A stretch of 64,000 bases of DNA from Ornithodoros turicata (Eukaryota; Arthropoda; Arachnida; Ixodida; Argasidae). The stretch spans positions 18,358,804 through 18,422,803 of the forward strand of contig NC_088204.1 in assembly GCF_037126465.1 (NCBI RefSeq), given 5' to 3'. Of this stretch, positions 54,467 to 64,000 are shown one piece after another; positions within the stretch are counted from its first letter, which is position 1; the number at the start of each line of letters is the position of its first letter. The notes under the pieces are model-generated. The model was given only the letters and a program-made list of their open reading frames with translations. It was not told the DNA's origin and did no database searches. A program made the translations under genes and the position numbers.

Positions 54467-55280
54467 ATGGTAAATACAGCGGAAGGACTGTTATAGACAC
54501 TCGATTAATGCTCCGCTCAATTACGCTGCTTCCTACATTAGGCGACGTCCGACAACTGGAAAGACGCAGCCTCAATCTACGACTTCAGTGCGCTGGACAT
54601 TGATGGTAATGAGGTTACTTTAGACAAGTACAGGTACGTAATCTCATCTTGATCAAAGTTGCGCTCATCTTTCCGAGCCTTACAATTACACCTTCAGGGG
54701 CCACGTTGCTATCATTGTCAACGTTGCCTCCAAGTGAGGCAAAACTGCTGTCAACTACACCCAGTTGCAGCAGTTGTATGAGAAGTATGCGGAGTCGAAA
54801 GGCCTGCGTATTCTCGGATTCCCATGCAATCAATTTGGTGGTCAGGTATGCATACACAGTTAGCAACTGCAATCAAAATCAGCACAAATATAACCACTGC
54901 AGGAGCCAGGTACCGAGGAGGAGATAAAAGAATTTGTTACAAAGTACAATGTACAGTTTGACATGTTCAGCAAGATTAACGTCAACGGAAACAATGCACA
55001 TCCACTTTGGAAGTACCTGAAGGAGAAGCAGCCTGGTACTCTTATCAAGTAGGCTTCTCCTATGTGCAGCCATCCTATTGTGTGACATACAATCGATAAT
55101 TATCTGCAGTGCTATCAAGTGGAACTTCACAAAGTTTTTGATCGACAAAAATGGCCAGCCCGTTGGACGTTATGGACCAACTACTGACCCATTGGTAAGA
55201 TTTGAAAGATTTTATTTAATGTAAACTGAACAATGTTTTGTTTGCAGTCAATGGAACCAGACCTCCAGAAGTACTTCTAA
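54467..55280 (+). CDS. GPX4: Selenoprotein glutathione peroxidase, GPX4 (PHGPx) type
   Basis: Six exons: 54,467-54,469, 54,542-54,633, 54,698-54,845, 54,903-55,048, 55,110-55,194, 55,248-55,280 (507 nt; 168 residues counting selenocysteine), phases 0, 2, 0, 2, 0. Exon 1 encodes only the start Met (ATG|GTAAAT). In exon 3 an in-frame TGA (54,735-54,737, residue 45) stands exactly where the family has its catalytic Sec or Cys, in [19 protein letters not shown]. The other active-site residues follow: Gln in PCNQFGG, Trp and Asn in KWNFTKF. The oligomerisation loop of GPX1-type enzymes is absent, so a monomeric enzyme reducing phospholipid hydroperoxides with glutathione is expected. No signal peptide is seen. 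A SECIS is in the 3' UTR, and AATAAA is at 55,440-55,445. Confidence 0.95.
54735..54737 (+). other. Selenocysteine UGA codon
   Basis: A TGA in frame inside a conserved exon, with coding similarity continuing on both sides and all downstream exon phases in register. It must be read as Sec, not stop, for the protein to carry its active-site selenol. Confidence 0.95.
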
Positions 55281-55321
55281 GCAATCCATCCGACAACAAA
55301 TTGCCATCCTCGTCAGAGCCA

Positions 55322-55367
55322 ATGACGATTAAGCCGTAAAGTCACCTTGTGATTGGTTTAGTCTGAT
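55322..55367 (+). promoter_or_regulatory. SECIS element (type II) of the GPX4 mRNA
   Basis: ATGA (55,322-55,325) and TGAT (55,364-55,367) form the non-Watson-Crick quartet. Between them GATTAAGCC (55,327-55,335) pairs with GGTTTAGTC (55,355-55,363) over nine base pairs including G-U pairs. Unpaired AAA lies at 55,338-55,340, and a small apical stem GTCAC/GTGAT (55,341-55,345, 55,349-55,353) makes it type II. It lies 41 nt after the stop codon. It recruits SBP2 and the Sec-specific elongation factor to decode the UGA. Confidence 0.92.
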
Positions 55368-55445
55368 AACTCTCTGAAAGGATTTGCATTTTCGTCTGAG
55401 GTGGATTACAAGAATGTTCATTCTGATCGCCTGTTACCAAATAAA

Positions 55446-57345
55446 ATGTGGCTTAAGCAGAGACACTCTCACAATCCATAATTTATTACATCGCTATATT
55501 CTAAATGTGTGGATCACCACAGGTAAATCACGACTAGATGTTCACTAAAAGCACCAACTATTATTGGCAATTTATAAACAAAAATAGGTAGTGTATCTCA
55601 TCTGGGAAGGTTCATAAAATCTGGTAAAATCCCCCTACACTATATAAATCAACTAATTACCATTCAGAGGAGGTTCTTCAACTAAGGCCACATAGTAACT
55701 CTCCCATGGAAAGATTCTATGCTGTATCTTACCACTGCACTATACCGATATGCAACCATATGGCATTGCCAAGGAAGCTACTGGATCAGAATGTACTTCA
55801 CTGCAGTGTATTGCACAGTATTGGAGTATAAATTTTTGATCCTAGTAGAGTATTTGCTTTTGAAGCCGTCTTTCTCGGCGGTAGTACAGTGAAGCCAACG
55901 TCACATAGAGGTAGGATGTTCTGTACCAAGTACTTTCCATACATTTTCCTCCACTTCCAGTGTTGTGATGACCACCTGAGGTAAAGCATTTTTTTAGTAG
56001 CTGCTGGAAAAAGGTACCACAGTGTGACACCATTTTTAACACTGACATTAGTAGACACTGCTACGCACAAATGGAACATCCCCAGTTGAGACATTCAAAC
56101 ATGCAAACCACTGCATCAATCAGGAACAAGGCAGCAGCAACTCTAATGGTGTGCTGTCAACGCTGTGCAATGACAGTGACACAACCTTTGATATGCAGGT
56201 CTTGTATGACACTATCACTTGTCGGTAAACCTCGGATGTCCTGCCTTCCAGGTCTTCTCAGGACACACTGTTTGCTGCTGATAGCCAGGAAAGATAAGAC
56301 AGCATGTGCACAAGAGGCAACACAAGCAAAGCAAAGCAAAGCAAAGCAAACCTGCTGCAGACTGCTAACTAATTTGGGTGTTTACTGATACGAAAGAAAC
56401 TAGTGGCCTCCAAACTGGTCAGATTTCTCCCGTACCGGTCCATTGTTTATGACGTGTCAAGGTCAGCGAAAGCGAAATGTGCAGGGTTATTCTTCGTTCC
56501 TCCGCTCAGCAAGCGCACAGGATGCAATGCATGCACAAAGAGCACTGGGATTTTCTGAACTCTTCTATTGCCGAGTGTGTTCCCCCATTGAAATACACAA
56601 CTTTGCAGTCACTCTAGTATCAGTTCGGATTACCTGGAAGTTCGAATTAATGGGACTACGAGGATGTCAAAATTTTTTAAAATAAATCCGTTCTGGATAC
56701 TGTTTGATCGGTCCTCGTACAATTATAAAGCATTGCATGCATCTGCTTAGTTTTAGGGTTTCTCCCGATTCTTCCCAGACTTTGCACCCCCAATTGAAGG
56801 TTGCCTCTTTAGGGTGAAACCGATTGTTACGCAGAAAATTGCCCTCGCTGAGCCGTCTGTAGGAATGCACACTAACTTGTTTGGGAGCAAATGCAGTTAC
56901 ATTGCCGTTTGCGCCAAGCCAGTACAGTTAGTGCGAGTAACTGAACCCGTAATTTCGCGGAACCCCGCGAATTTAGCATACTGCAACTTTTTCCACCCGA
57001 ATTCACATGAATTTAGAGCACATGTTTGTTTACCAGATCTTTACCCTCCGAATTTAGAAAAAATATTTCCCGAAAACTTCAGGCTCTATCTATAATGTCA
57101 TTCTGTCATTTATAATGTCATTAGTTATTTTAAACGCAGATGTACCCCTTGCGATGCCATGCAACAGCCAATTACTTCACACTTTACAGCAATTCTGCGC
57201 TGTGTCCACACAGCAAAGCGTACCATGGTGGAATGACAATGCACACACTGTCCATGCTCATACTAACAGTCCAGCCACGCCAACGAAGTAGCGTAGCCAC
57301 CTCTTCAGGCTTCTCTTACAGCAGGTGCTCACCTTTGCACTAAGC
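55446..57345. other. Convergent interval between GPX4 and AGL
   Basis: No coding gene is visible. It holds the uninterrupted copy of an interspersed repeat (56,398-56,560), a second repeat copy (56,740-57,040, relative of 4,360-4,640), a (GCAAA)5 microsatellite at 56,326-56,350 and a small direct repeat (ataatgtcatt) near 57,092-57,122. Part of it must be the AGL 3' UTR. Confidence 0.55.
56740..57040. repeat. Interspersed repeat, relative of 4,360-4,640
   Basis: Aligned blocks are listed under 4,360-4,640. The orientation is the same and the divergence is moderate, with several small gaps. Confidence 0.6.
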
Positions 57346-60300
57346 CTATTCTCCTTGCTGTAGATCATAGAGGACCTCGAGCAGAGTTGCATGGCTCCAT
57401 GCCTGAACTGGACAAGAGTCTGGACAGAGATCTCCGTCACGATTGGTCAGTTCTGGCAGCCCTCTCCACGGAGTGCTTTGCACCAGCTGGTAGTTGTTAG
57501 ACAGGATTTCCTTTGTCTCAGCCAGTGTGCTCTTGAGGGCCTGCACGTTTCCCATCTTGCGGGCAAACTTTAGCCTCGCTCGTAAGTAGTATCCCACAGG
57601 CCAGAGCCATTCCTGCAATGATGCGTTCTGCATCATGATGGTACGTGGGTGGATTCAAGTAAAAGAGGTGCACAGAATGAAGTGTTGACTCACGGGACCT
57701 TGGTGGTAGTTCATACCATGTGCAACCTTGTAGTCACTCGAATCATTGTTGTTGAAATAGTATCCGTTGTAGTTCATATCACTGAAATAGTTCAGAAGTG
57801 GCCATCAGTGGCCCATTGGTACACAGACACAAGCACGAGTGTGAACACAAAACATTTCGATATTGGAGCAAGTGTTCTTGCATTTTTAAATTTCAGCCAG
57901 CTTAGGTTAATTAATACAATAGAGGACTATCCCAGAGTTTGCTGACCAAGAGCGAGGGAGGCTCCGCCTCCTGGATGCCGGCCAATAGGAGGGCGCGGAG
58001 GGCAAGCACTTCCCAAGCCTCTGCCTAACCCTTGGAAAGAGTTGTCTTTCATACTAGGTGAGAAATGTCTGCAATCCCAAGTGGCTTATGAAAGGATTTA
58101 TACTCGAAACCACTTTGAACATAAGTGGTTTCAAGTGGAAATCCTTTCATAAACCACTTTGGATTGCAGACATTTTTCATCAGGGATTGTCCTCTTGTTT
58201 AGTCTTTGTCGTTCCTCCATTAGATAGATTACACGGAGCATCGTATTGAGTTGTAAGCATGATGTTAGGTGTCACAGCATCTTACCTTGGATCCAGAGTC
58301 TTCATTCCAAAGGGGCCCAGCAGAACATTGCGGACATTTGTCAACGCCGCCCACGCATGATCAGCGTCAAACAGTTCGGGTGCCTGGAATAGTATTTTGA
58401 GGGACACTCAGGGAACCGTCTAAACTGTCATTCTACAGGGGTTGATCAAAAAGTTCCCGGACTGACATTATTGCTGACAGACACAGCGGAGCACAGGGAC
58501 GCGGTGGCCCCATCTTGGAGATGTGGCCCTGACCAATCAGCATACCGCGTGGTGTCTCCCAATCCACTCTGGGACCAGAGTTATTAGCGATTTTCTTGTC
58601 ACAGGCAGGACCCACTCTGATTTCGTCAAGATCATCAAACATGAGCACAGAACAAACGTAAAGTCTTGTGTCAAACTTGACAAATCTGCAACGGAGACGT
58701 GCGAGATGATTTGGCAGGCCTATGGCGATGAATCGGCGAGCCGGGCAACATGTTTTGAGTGGCACGCACGCTTACGAACGGTCGGGAAGACCATCCGCAA
58801 GCAGCACGGCGGAAACTCTTGCATTTTCTTCGACATTCGCACTATTGTGAACCAAGAATTCATCCCTGCTGTCCACACTGAACTCGGAAGAACTGTACTG
58901 CAAAATTTTGAGTATCCTGAGCGAGGCAAAAACGCCCAAACTGCAGCGTGAACAAAATTGGGTGCTCCACCACAACAATACTCCCTCACACTTGTCACTG
59001 AAAACACGGGAGTTCCTTGCACGTAATGGCATGATCGTCGCTCCCCACCCCCTGTATACACTGGACTTGGCTCCCCCGAGACTTCTTGTTTCCTAAGCTG
59101 AAGTCGCGGCTCAAGGACCACCGATTTGACGACGTCCAGATGATCCAGCAGCTGGAAGGACAAGAAATCCAGTCCGACAACAGCAGCGGCGCTGGGAAGG
59201 GGACTACTTTGGGAAGAAATTCGAATGACCTTGTATTTTTAGAGGGCTAGTCTGGGAACTTTTTGATCTTGACTTTTGTTATGTTAATGCTATGTCCTAC
59301 TCTCAGTTATGTGCATAGCCCTTACCACAACCATAGCAATGCAAAAATTGGGTCTCATTTGGTAATCTGTCCAGGGTTGACTAGCCAGGTAGGTGTCCTT
59401 GTACATTCCCCTACGATTCACAAGTTCTGGATGAGGGTCCTCTTTTGCAATAGCCTGGCCCGCTTCTGGTATCCAGAAACAAGTTTCGAAGTTCTGCTTG
59501 ATTAATGCACCCCACTGTTCAAAGGTCATCACTGTTTTAATACCTGGATAACGAACAAACAATGACATTTAGCATGTAGGAGGAAACCTTCCCCACATAT
59601 TAACTATGATTATAAAATATGTAGTACCATAGTCGCTCTTTTCAACAGCATTGTAGGGATAATGACCATCCTTGTACAGCTTGTCCAGCCATCGCAAGGT
59701 TGATTTGCACAAGCCCACAATTTCTACTGCTGATCCATCCCTGAGATAATGTTCCTACATGAGCGGACTGCACAGTACAGAGAGAGGGACCCACCGAGGT
59801 GTTGCTGGTTTTCCCTTGTTGCCAGCTTTCTCCGAGCTTCCCATCTTGTCCATCCACGTACCGCAGTTATGGCAATTTCCGCCGTACACGAACCCAGTCA
59901 TGGGATTTGTTGCAAATGTGATGTTGAAACCTATAGTGTTAAAACGAAGGCACCGCTTTACCAGACGTTTATGTTTAAACTGATCTACCGCCTGAATAAA
60001 ACCCAACAGTAACGCCAGCCGCAGCTGGAGCAGAGTCGCACTGGTGAGAGCTTGGGAACGACTATGGGAGAAGTAGCATGGGCATGTGGCTCATGACAGA
60101 CTCCTCTCTTGCAAGAGTGGTATAGCTCAGAACTTTACTATAACTAGACACAGTGGGCTTGCTTGAGAAAATGCTTTGTCTCACTTCTTAGCTACATGGG
60201 GTTATAAAGCCAGCATGTCGTCTGTTTCAGCCAGTCGCAGCAGACGACCTCAAACACAGCTTTCTGTGGCTACGGGTGGCTGCCCATGTGGTTGACGGCA

Positions 60301-62276
60301 GCTTGTCATGTCAACGTCGTACTCTGCAGTGCAGTCATATGGTATTCCATAGGAGACAACAGGAAATTGTATACATGTTGTCTGCACAATGTGCGTTGAG
60401 ACACCTGCCATATTCTGGCACCGTGTAAATGCTGAATGTAACACTTAATGAAACTTGTGCCTTGTGAGCAATACTGCCTTTTTTCTTCCAGAAGGACATC
60501 CCATGGGGATGTTGCTCATATAAATATGTATGCGGATGCACTAACCTTCATCTAACATGTGCTGGTCCAGTTGGGGTCCCGCATTACGTTCGCGGAAAGA
60601 TACACCCTCAAAGTGTCGCTGCAGTGCTTCCTGGATCACCTCTTCCAGAGGCATTTCCTGAGTAAAGTAAACGAGGGCTTACAAGATGGTCACCCTTCCT
60701 CAGTGTGGAAGACTTACACAGATCCCAGGTTCCAGGGCAGGTGAATCATCCATGGGATAGAGACGAGACACCTTGTCCTTAAGAATGAGGTGCCCATTGG
60801 GTACATCCTTCGTATATTCCTGGATGCACTGTAACCACCACCAGACGGCATCACGACAGTTGTAGCGGGCAAATGTCCCCTTGTCCAGCAAATTTGGAAT
60901 CAAGCCATGACGAAGGCATCCGGCAAATGCAAGGATTATGTACCTGGACACAGATGTAGGCAGAGGTGGAGAGATGATGTTCATGAATGTTGTATGATGT
61001 TGTGTGATGTCCCCCCTTCCAAGTGCCAACACTAAGGGTGTTGGAAGGTGGGGTCATAGAAGGTGACATGCTAGGTAAACCAGCAATACTGTATTCAGCT
61101 CAAGTTGTGCATATTATGCAAAGATACACTCTCATGCAATGTTTTGCTTTCTGCTCTGAAGTACCACAATGCACGTGCAGAGAGCAGGGATTTGCACAGG
61201 CTTTTTGTCTCATGGGGTTGTTGAGTTCCAACTGGCTACTACTGGCATGCATATTCATATGAAACATTTCTGGGGTGTTGGGAAAATTCCTGGCATTAGA
61301 GAGGTCAAAGGCCTGCACACAGAATCCCACAAACGTGCATATTGCAGGCTACTTGTGACAGCCTTGTACCACGCCTATAGCCTAAAAATACACCATTTCT
61401 GATACTGCTGGCAATAGATGTCAAAGTTACATGAAAAGCTTTCCTCTTGCATAGGCTTCCTGTGATGAAACCTGTCAAGACATGCAATCTGCAGTAGCGT
61501 TTCCAATACCTGGCTTCCTGGTGCCGTCCGGTTAGCAAGAACAATCCCCGAAGTGCAATGAATGTGTCTCGGCCCCAATTCCTCATGTAGCCTGTTGCAA
61601 AGTGTGGAAGACCTGAAAGCAAATAGTATTGCTGGTTACTGCACACACAGCTGCAGTCTTTTTTTTATAGCTAAATAATGCTGTTAAGCAGAGAGAACAT
61701 CCTACCTGCAGCCAACGTCGTGCATGCCTCTTCCCTCTTTCCAGCTTCGTTAATTCGGTGGGGAGGCTGGGGCGGCGTCAAGTTGGGTGACAAAGGGGGA
61801 AGGTTGGTACCGGGCACCCAGCCACCCATCATGACGGAGCCTAGAGCTAGTTCACGAACCAGCACGGGGCCATGCTTCACAAAGCTGGAAGGAACTGCTG
61901 TTACCACCCAAGGGTTACGTTACAAGCCGTTTGGCACCATTTGTAACTTACTCGGACATTTTCTGCCAGATCTCCTCGAGCAAGATGGAGAAAGTCCCCG
62001 TCACAATGGCGTCAAAATAGCACGGGATCAAGTAGCGCGGCAGCTTCTTCACGGCCGTGAATAGCATGTTGAACCACTCGGACAACTACAAGGGCATTGC
62101 GGCATTAAAGGAAAAACTTATTTCGGGCTGTCGTCTTCTTACCGCGAGCGTACTGTGCTCGTAGACAAGCCGATGGGTGATATAGTCCATCATCCAGTCA
62201 CCAACCCTCAGGTTGTCGCACATGGTGTGGCCCAAGTCATTCTTGTAGCGTATCTCGGACAAGACAGACATAAATC
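57346..62276 (-). CDS. AGL: Glycogen debranching enzyme, C-terminal glucosidase half (5' exons not in view)
   Basis: Twelve minus-strand exons join in frame: 62,276-62,143, 62,085-61,952, 61,884-61,706, 61,612-61,510, 60,943-60,718, 60,657-60,546, 59,930-59,795, 59,740-59,628, 59,543-59,326, 58,383-58,286, 57,781-57,694, 57,612-57,346 (1,808 nt, 601 residues; stop TAG). All are GT-AG. Diagnostic stretches: [97 protein letters not shown] and YHQGPEWLWPVG. This half removes the alpha-1,6 branch glucose left by the transferase half. The acidic residues reported as catalytic in yeast GDE, the Asp of NCRD and the Glu of GPEW, are both present; that Glu is the first codon of the last exon. The human protein is about 1,532 residues, so about 60 percent, including the transferase half, lies beyond the window or was not recognised. 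Confidence 0.95.
58059..58179. repeat. 121-bp near-perfect hairpin in an AGL intron
   Basis: The arm gaaatgtctgcaatccc ... gaaaccactt (left) is matched in reverse by aagtggtttc ... ggattgcagacattt (right), about 54 bp each with a handful of mismatches, around a loop of about 8-12 nt. It lies between the AGL exons 58,383-58,286 and 57,781-57,694. A MITE is likeliest; a microRNA-like precursor cannot be excluded. Confidence 0.88.
58436..59272 (+). mobile_element. Second mariner relic, in an AGL intron
   Basis: The ends ttgatcaaaaagttcccggac and, inverted, agatcaaaaagttcccagac are terminal inverted repeats; TA precedes the left end (58,434-58,435), the right flank is decayed. Plus-strand pieces of mariner transposase are readable in order: [18 protein letters not shown], then [15 protein letters not shown], then [17 protein letters not shown] and a [11 protein letters not shown] block. 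The second catalytic Asp is replaced (HHNN instead of HHDN). Frames shift at least twice. It is a different subfamily from 2,096-2,996. Confidence 0.88.
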
Positions 62277-64000
62277 CTGCAACGTATATCGCATATTGTA
62301 ATTATTAGGGCTGACCAAATAGTAATTTTAAGGGGGATTATGGCTCCTGAAAACTTTGCTTTTGAAGATGACTTAATGAGTCTTTGCTGTTGTACACCTT
62401 TTAAGACTTACCAAAGGCATTTCCAGTCACTACTTTTGCATGCTTGCTGTCACTACTTTTGCACATGCATTTATATCACTGTGCACAAATATGTTATGTC
62501 CTGCCCCTCAGACTAGATTTCTTTTCCTTCTTAAGTTGAGCACAACTATGGAGACTACGCAGAGTGGTCTCTGGTTGCTGTGAGTATTGGGTAGGGGATA
62601 GCAGGACACATCAGCGCCTCTGTGCTTGATGGTAACGTTGAGGTCTTGAAGCCGCGGGAGCCACCAACCTATCCGTCCGCTGGACCTTTCAGTGTCATTA
62701 GCCAGCAGAGGGCATGATGACCAGTTATGATTGAGTCGGGCACGAGATTTGCAATATCTTCATTGCAGAACAAAATTGAAATTTATTGGAAATTTGGACA
62801 AACTTCTTTCCACTATTCAATTTTGTAGATTAGTAATTATCAGAACATTTTGGAAATTTTCGGGCAGATAAGCCGCACTCGCAGATAAGCACGGGCAGTA
62901 AGACTCAAGTAATTTGTGGGACAAAGGGGACCATAAGTAAGGCCATAAACCCTGTGGTCCATACGGCATGGTGTACAACAAAGAAGGTCAGGTTCGAGTG
63001 TTCTACCAAGATCAGACTGCCCCTGTTGTGTGTTTTTCATGGATCGACTGGTCAGTGGCCTACCAGAAGACATGAATCACTGTCACCACTTTCGTTAAGG
63101 CTGCTTGGGAGAAGGCACCAGGATGGTCAGTCTGCTTGAATGTTGATGCGCCCCTGTTACACATTGTTTGTGCATTGGAAGGGCAGCGCTGTTCCAGAGA
63201 CACTGTGGGCCCTTTCGTTAAAACCAGCGTATGGGGAAAATACCAGGGAGATATAGTCATCAGGTAAGTCGCACCGGTGGATAAGCCGCAGAGTGCCCAT
63301 GAGAAAAAAAAATATCGCGCATAAACCGTGGCTAATATGCGCGAAATTACGGTACATAAAAATTGTGCTAGTCTTCAAATTGCTCACCTAGTTATGTGCA
63401 TCCCGTGAACACAGCAAATAAATTCTGAGGGATAAAAATTGCTTAATAATGTGCTACAGCAGTTTGCAGCTGTGCAGGGGAGAGGGCAAAGTTTGGAGAA
63501 AGCACACGACGAAGTGTCGTTCCACTCACCGGGCAGCAATAAAGGCATATTTATAGACCATGTGTGCCTCGTAACCTTTGAACAGTTTGCTGTTACCCCT
63601 TAGTGCCACATACCCTTCCCGTTAAAAAGCAAATAGTCATATGTGGTGACTGCCAATGACGAAGCCGGTCAGCTGGTGCCAAATAAATAATTTGTTCGTT
63701 ATCAGGCTTTCTGGACGGACAGGTTTCCCTCTACCTTCATCGCAATAGTACCATTACCTGTTGACATGTGTCGACAGATTTACCGCATGCCCGAAGAAAG
63801 ATTAAACTCCCATGAGAGATGAAACTGTAGAGACCGTCGTGCGTACATTCCCATCCACCTAGATTCCGCGCTGCGGCTTCCCAGAAGAAGTCGTCAGAGG
63901 CAAGCGCCCACAACTTGAGAACCAGTTTTCCTGAGCCTCCCCGAGGCAGAGCACATACGCACCTCCACGTACCATCCGGCATGCAACGTCGTCCCGGTGG
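62277..64000. other. Right edge: AGL intron or upstream exons not resolved, with repeat
   Basis: The next AGL exon upstream should end in a G before the 62,276 acceptor, but I found none matching the family. Minus-strand frames at 63,982-63,737 and around 63,640-63,560 (KGYEAHMVYKYAFIAAR before a GTGAGT) look exon-like but match nothing I know. 62,850-63,353 is a repeat with gataagccgc motifs and weakly inverted ends (taccgtaatttcgcgcat read from the right end), probably a decayed pogo/Tigger relative. Confidence 0.45.

Noticed and set aside
54735..54737. TGA as a nonsense mutation that would make GPX4 a pseudogene
   Set aside because: Position equals the catalytic Sec, the other active-site residues and all splice phases are intact, and a SECIS follows the stop.
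54615..55148. Minus-strand frames antisense to GPX4
   Set aside because: Antisense shadows without family resemblance.
58523..58951. 142-codon frame as an active mariner transposase
   Set aside because: It covers only part of the transposase, is out of frame with the catalytic block at 58,955-59,090, and lacks a catalytic Asp.

Overview
The window reads as nuclear DNA of an arthropod, most likely a tick. The evidence is a tRNA-derived SINE of the Ruka type known from ticks, animal-style split genes with GT-AG introns, many mariner/Tc1/hAT-type transposon relics, and proteins that match animal families end to end. The species cannot be fixed from the sequence. No prokaryotic, viral or organellar genes were seen. 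Homology calls rest on my reading of translated exons against recalled family sequences; no search was run. For the seven spliced genes every internal exon phase was checked by hand and fits.

Left part (1-21 kb). A decayed Tc1/pogo-like element and a decayed mariner come first. Then REX1BD (minus, 3,964-10,888, first exon not found), PIGW (plus, 12,383-15,250, 7 exons, GPI-anchor synthesis), a SINE with a 14-bp target duplication, a 14-finger C2H2 zinc-finger gene (plus, 16,474-19,046), and CYB5RL (minus, 19,128-20,643, 6 exons). REX1BD and PIGW diverge, and so do CYB5RL and KEAP1.

Middle (21.8-39.3 kb). A complete KEAP1 orthologue (9 exons, 622 codons) is stretched over 10 kb by introns full of nested repeats. 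It has a GC-AG intron, a second copy of the tail and donor of exon 5 inside intron 5, and a changed set of sensor cysteines. Next comes a uninterrupted 784-codon UBXN4-like reading frame (36,942-39,296).

Repeat desert (39.3-54.4 kb). There is no convincing host gene here. The most striking objects are a 3.04-kb element with about 110-bp terminal inverted repeats, a perfect 8-bp target duplication and a THAP-domain relic inside (P-element-like); an 823-bp TTAA-flanked element; perfect palindromes; and a roughly 1.25-kb foldback structure whose core is a tandem minisatellite of about 125 bp.

Right part (54.4-64 kb). A selenoprotein glutathione peroxidase of the GPX4 type (in-frame TGA plus a readable SECIS in the 3' UTR) converges on the C-terminal 12 exons of the glycogen debranching enzyme AGL (minus, 57,346-62,276; upstream exons lie outside or were not found). 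AGL introns carry a decayed mariner and a 121-bp near-perfect hairpin.

The genes do not form a pathway. KEAP1 (oxidant sensor), CYB5RL (NADH reductase) and GPX4 (lipid hydroperoxide reductase) share a redox theme, which may be coincidence.
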